Shown here: one piece after another, positions 61,788 through 64,000 of the stretch | Layout of the letters: each line of letters opens with the position of its first letter | Position numbering within the stretch: the stretch's first letter is position 1 | Assembly (NCBI GenBank): GCA_030407085.1 | Contig: CM059584.1 | Location: 104,903,001-104,967,000, forward strand | DNA: 64,000 nucleotides | From: Trichopria drosophilae | Taxonomy: Eukaryota > Arthropoda > Insecta > Hymenoptera > Diapriidae | Reading direction: 5' to 3' | Translations under genes and position numbers: made by a program | Notes under the pieces: model-generated | Told to the model about the DNA's origin: nothing | Seen by the model: the letters and a program-made list of their open reading frames with translations, nothing else | Databases searched by the model: none

Positions 61788-62399
61788 CTTAAAAAAAAAA
61801 AAAATAAATATGTGGATACATTATTGAGTCGTGTCGTCACATTTAAAAAGTATCTACAAATTGCATGGTCCAAGTAAATTAATTATGTATCAAACTGATC
61901 AATTTATTGACAATTTTAGTAATAATATTATTAATAATCATGTAGGTCGCAAATTCATAAATATTAGTGTAAATTTAAAAAATAAAGTAATTACTTAAAA
62001 ACGAATACTATTTATCTTCAAAATTAATAAACGAATACTATACATCTTCAAAATTTAATTCGCTCGTCTAACACTAATTGGCGAATGCAGTTATAAATAA
62101 TATAGAAATGCATTTTTGGGAAATGGATATAGATTCTATCCTGTACTGACTTCCATATATATTATTCACTAATATTGTAACATTATGATTTCAACAGAGG
62201 CTTCATTATAATGTTCATTTTTAGATTCAGTTTTCATTTCCGTTTGAAATCTGTATTATATTTACAACAATAATACTACATTAAACTAACATAGTTAAAT
62301 TAATATACTGCTGTAGTGTTACAAATCAATGGACAAAAAAATAATAGAATTAGAACCCCGTCCTTTAGATAATAGATTTTACTCTAGGATAGAACTCTT
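61788..62399. other. AT-rich intergenic DNA
   Basis: No gene or clear repeat. A short near-duplication, ACGAATACTATTTATCTTCA / ACGAATACTATACATCTTCA, lies near 62003 and 62032. Confidence 0.4.
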
Positions 62400-62419
62400 T
62401 CTAGTACTTTCGCATCCAA

Positions 62420-62790
62420 TGGAATTCGACCAGATGTCTACGTCAAATTGCAACACGTCAAAATTTTGACGAAGTATTGAAAAGAATTATCCTTGCTTTA
62501 TTGCAATTCGTCAGAAAGTATAGTGTTGAATTGAAACGTGTTGGAATTTTTACGAAGTATTCAAAAGAATTATCATTGATTTATCGAAATTCGTCCAAAC
62601 GTATAGGATCGAACTGAAACGCTTCGAAACTTAGATGAAGTATTGAAAAGAATTATTATGGCTTTAGGTAAATACAACCGGCCGTATTGGATCAAATTGA
62701 ACCAAGTTAAAATTTCGACAAAGTATTGAAATTAATTATCGGCTTCAATTATGGCTTTAGTGAAATTTATTCGGACGTTGTGCGGCAAAT
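62420..62790. repeat. Diverged minisatellite, about 85-90 bp units
   Basis: GAAGTATTGAAAAGAATTAT-like blocks recur near 62471, 62556, 62638 and 62722. Each is followed by GGCTTTA-type and AATTCGTC-type blocks and preceded by GAATTGAAACGTGTT-like text. About four units. Confidence 0.65.
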
Positions 62791-62965
62791 TAATATTATT
62801 AGTTAAATGAGTAAATTTCATTTTCGAATTAAATGAAAGTCATTCTATTCTAAAATGCTGCATTGCATCGTATTAATGGAATTAAAACGAATTATATAGA
62901 ATTAAAATAAAACAATTTCAATTTGAAAATGGACAGATTACAGATTGAAAATTTGTTTGTTCTAT

Positions 62966-63210
62966 TCTTTTACAGTTGTTGGGAATCTTCTGTTACATTA
63001 TATTCGTACATCCATGTCTATCTCAAGTTTTAAATCCTCCGTGAAAAGAACTCTGATGTTATAATTATTCTGTAAATGCTTTCTTTCTATGTTGTTCTTT
63101 TCCTCTTATTTTATATTGTATTTCACCATGTACTCAGTTTATCACTGTTTCGCTATTTATTTTATTTTGTATTCGTTTGTGAGGGCAATTATGCCCGTTG
63201 AAATATTAAA
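62966..63210 (+). pseudogene. 5'-truncated LINE 3' end (CR1/jockey-like)
   Basis: The frame ending at the TAA near 63062 reads YIRTSMSISSFKSSVKRTLM, typical of the last residues of LINE ORF2. It is followed by a 3' UTR with the hairpin GGGCA-ATTA-TGCCC at 63183-63196 and the tail AAATATTAAATAAAT. The same architecture occurs at 19936 and 41406. Confidence 0.75.
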
Positions 63211-64000
63211 TAAATTTATTTATTTATTTATTCATTCTAGCAATATTATACAATTACATATAAAACATAACGGTATACTACAGAGGTATTAATATATATA
63301 ACTAAGGAAAAATAACAAAAATATATATAAAAATATAGTAAAAACAAAACTTAAGATAATATAATATAAACTGTACATAAAAATGTATGCATTTTAAAAA
63401 GAAAAATAATAAGAATGCTAGCGCAAAAGTGTACATAATTTTTCATTATAAACGATTCGCTTACATATATTCGTAGTAAGATCGCTATTTTAGCTGTTAG
63501 TAGCTGTCTACTCTTGTGTTAACCACGTTAGAATTTTTTTCCTGGTGACCTTTTTACAATGATTAAGTTGTTTTAGGTTATTCGGTAATAAATTATAATA
63601 TTTTGTTGTTATAAACTTACTGTTTTTGTAACTTATTGACTTATTGATTTTAGGTAACTGTATATTTTTATTTCTTGTTATGCCTGTAGAAGCCAAGTAA
63701 ACGTTACTTAATTCATTATAATGATATATTATTGATTCAAGTATAAATGCTTGTTTAACTGTAGGCGGAAAAGTAACTTGATAGTTTTTTTTAGTAATAA
63801 TTTGAATTAATCTATTCTGTAGTCGCTGTAACGGATTAATTAAATTGTTGTATGCGCCACCCCACGCAATGAGACCATAACTTAATAAATTGTGAAAAAG
63901 AGCATAGTAGATTGCCATTAGTGATTTCATGTTTAACGATTTTGATAGTTTATAAAATATAAATAATAAATACCTAGTCTTTCTTATTAATAATTCTACT
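63211..64000 (-). mobile_element. LINE on the minus strand, 3' part, runs off the window
   Basis: The plus-strand TTTATTTATTTATTTATT at about 63216-63233 is the AAATAAAT tail of a minus-strand LINE whose ORF2 end lies at 63508. It meets the tail of the plus-strand LINE fragment, a tail-to-tail junction. No 3' hairpin of the other family is evident near its tail, so it is probably a different LINE family. Confidence 0.7.
63508..64000 (-). CDS. LINE ORF2 C-terminal region, partial (5' part outside window)
   Basis: Open without a stop from the window end to 63508 (about 163 codons). LLSYGLIAWGGAYNN and LQRLQNRLIQIITKK are the post-RT region typical of jockey-type ORF2, as in GIIFWGNS/QRRAIR layouts. 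It is clearly diverged from the 37490 family (no SSIWTP motif). The frame is intact as far as it can be seen. Confidence 0.75.
   Translation of the reverse strand, partial: VELLIRKTRYLLFIFYKLSKSLNMKSLMAIYYALFHNLLSYGLIAWGGAYNNLINPLQRLQNRLIQIITKKNYQVTFPPTVKQAFILESIIYHYNELSNVYLASTGITRNKNIQLPKINKSISYKNSKFITTKYYNLLPNNLKQLNHCKKVTRKKILTWLTQE

Overview
The window looks like nuclear DNA of an arthropod, most likely an insect. It is AT-rich, has GT-AG introns, has three host genes with metazoan orthologues, and is crowded with transposable elements. I cannot name the species. Sparse coding content, jockey/CR1-like LINEs, a Transib/RAG1-type element, TTAA- and TA-flanked MITEs and minisatellites all fit an insect, perhaps hymenopteran, but that last step is a guess.

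Host genes: (1) a complete cytoplasmic actin coding exon (107-1237, +) with the 3' splice site of its 5'-UTR intron and a 1 kb 3' UTR ending near 2290; (2) a complete six-exon TMEM104 orthologue (15600-22104, +), a multi-pass membrane protein of the amino-acid-transporter fold, whose second intron (about 4 kb) is full of repeats; (3) a complete five-coding-exon TBC1D16 orthologue (59906-51960, -), a Rab GTPase-activating protein, whose last intron (about 5.5 kb) holds two foldbacks, a nested MITE and a 91-bp minisatellite. All splice phases of genes 2 and 3 were checked by hand and agree.

Mobile DNA: 30214-34542 is bounded by about 30-bp inverted repeats starting CAC and by a perfect 5-bp duplication CGTCG. 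It contains a decayed RAG1-core-like (Transib) transposase gene with recognisable D, D and E positions and, on the same strand, an intact 184-codon ORF for the mariner-type paired HTH DNA-binding region without a catalytic domain. This is the most striking object here. 45354-50184 is a young LTR retrotransposon (LTRs differ at three places, tRNA-Phe-type primer site, polypurine tract) with no recognisable gag or pol, that is, a LARD-like non-autonomous element. 37490-41455 is a nearly full-length CR1/jockey-like LINE with PHD-finger ORF1 and EN-RT ORF2, each with one frameshift. LINE fragments lie at 18902-19985, 60290-60835, 62966-63210 and 63215-64000.

The rest is mostly repeats: a class of very long hairpins delimited by TTAACCC...GGGTTAA (22672-23550, 27290-28554, 28551-29892, 54085-55144, and a looser pair 13613-15185), TA-flanked foldbacks and MITEs (10199-10875, 52501-53904, 61535-61785), other palindromes, and minisatellites at many loci. 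A short motif like the YY1/Pho site (AAAATGGCGG) recurs in many otherwise unrelated repeats. Stretches between these are AT-rich DNA in which I see no gene.
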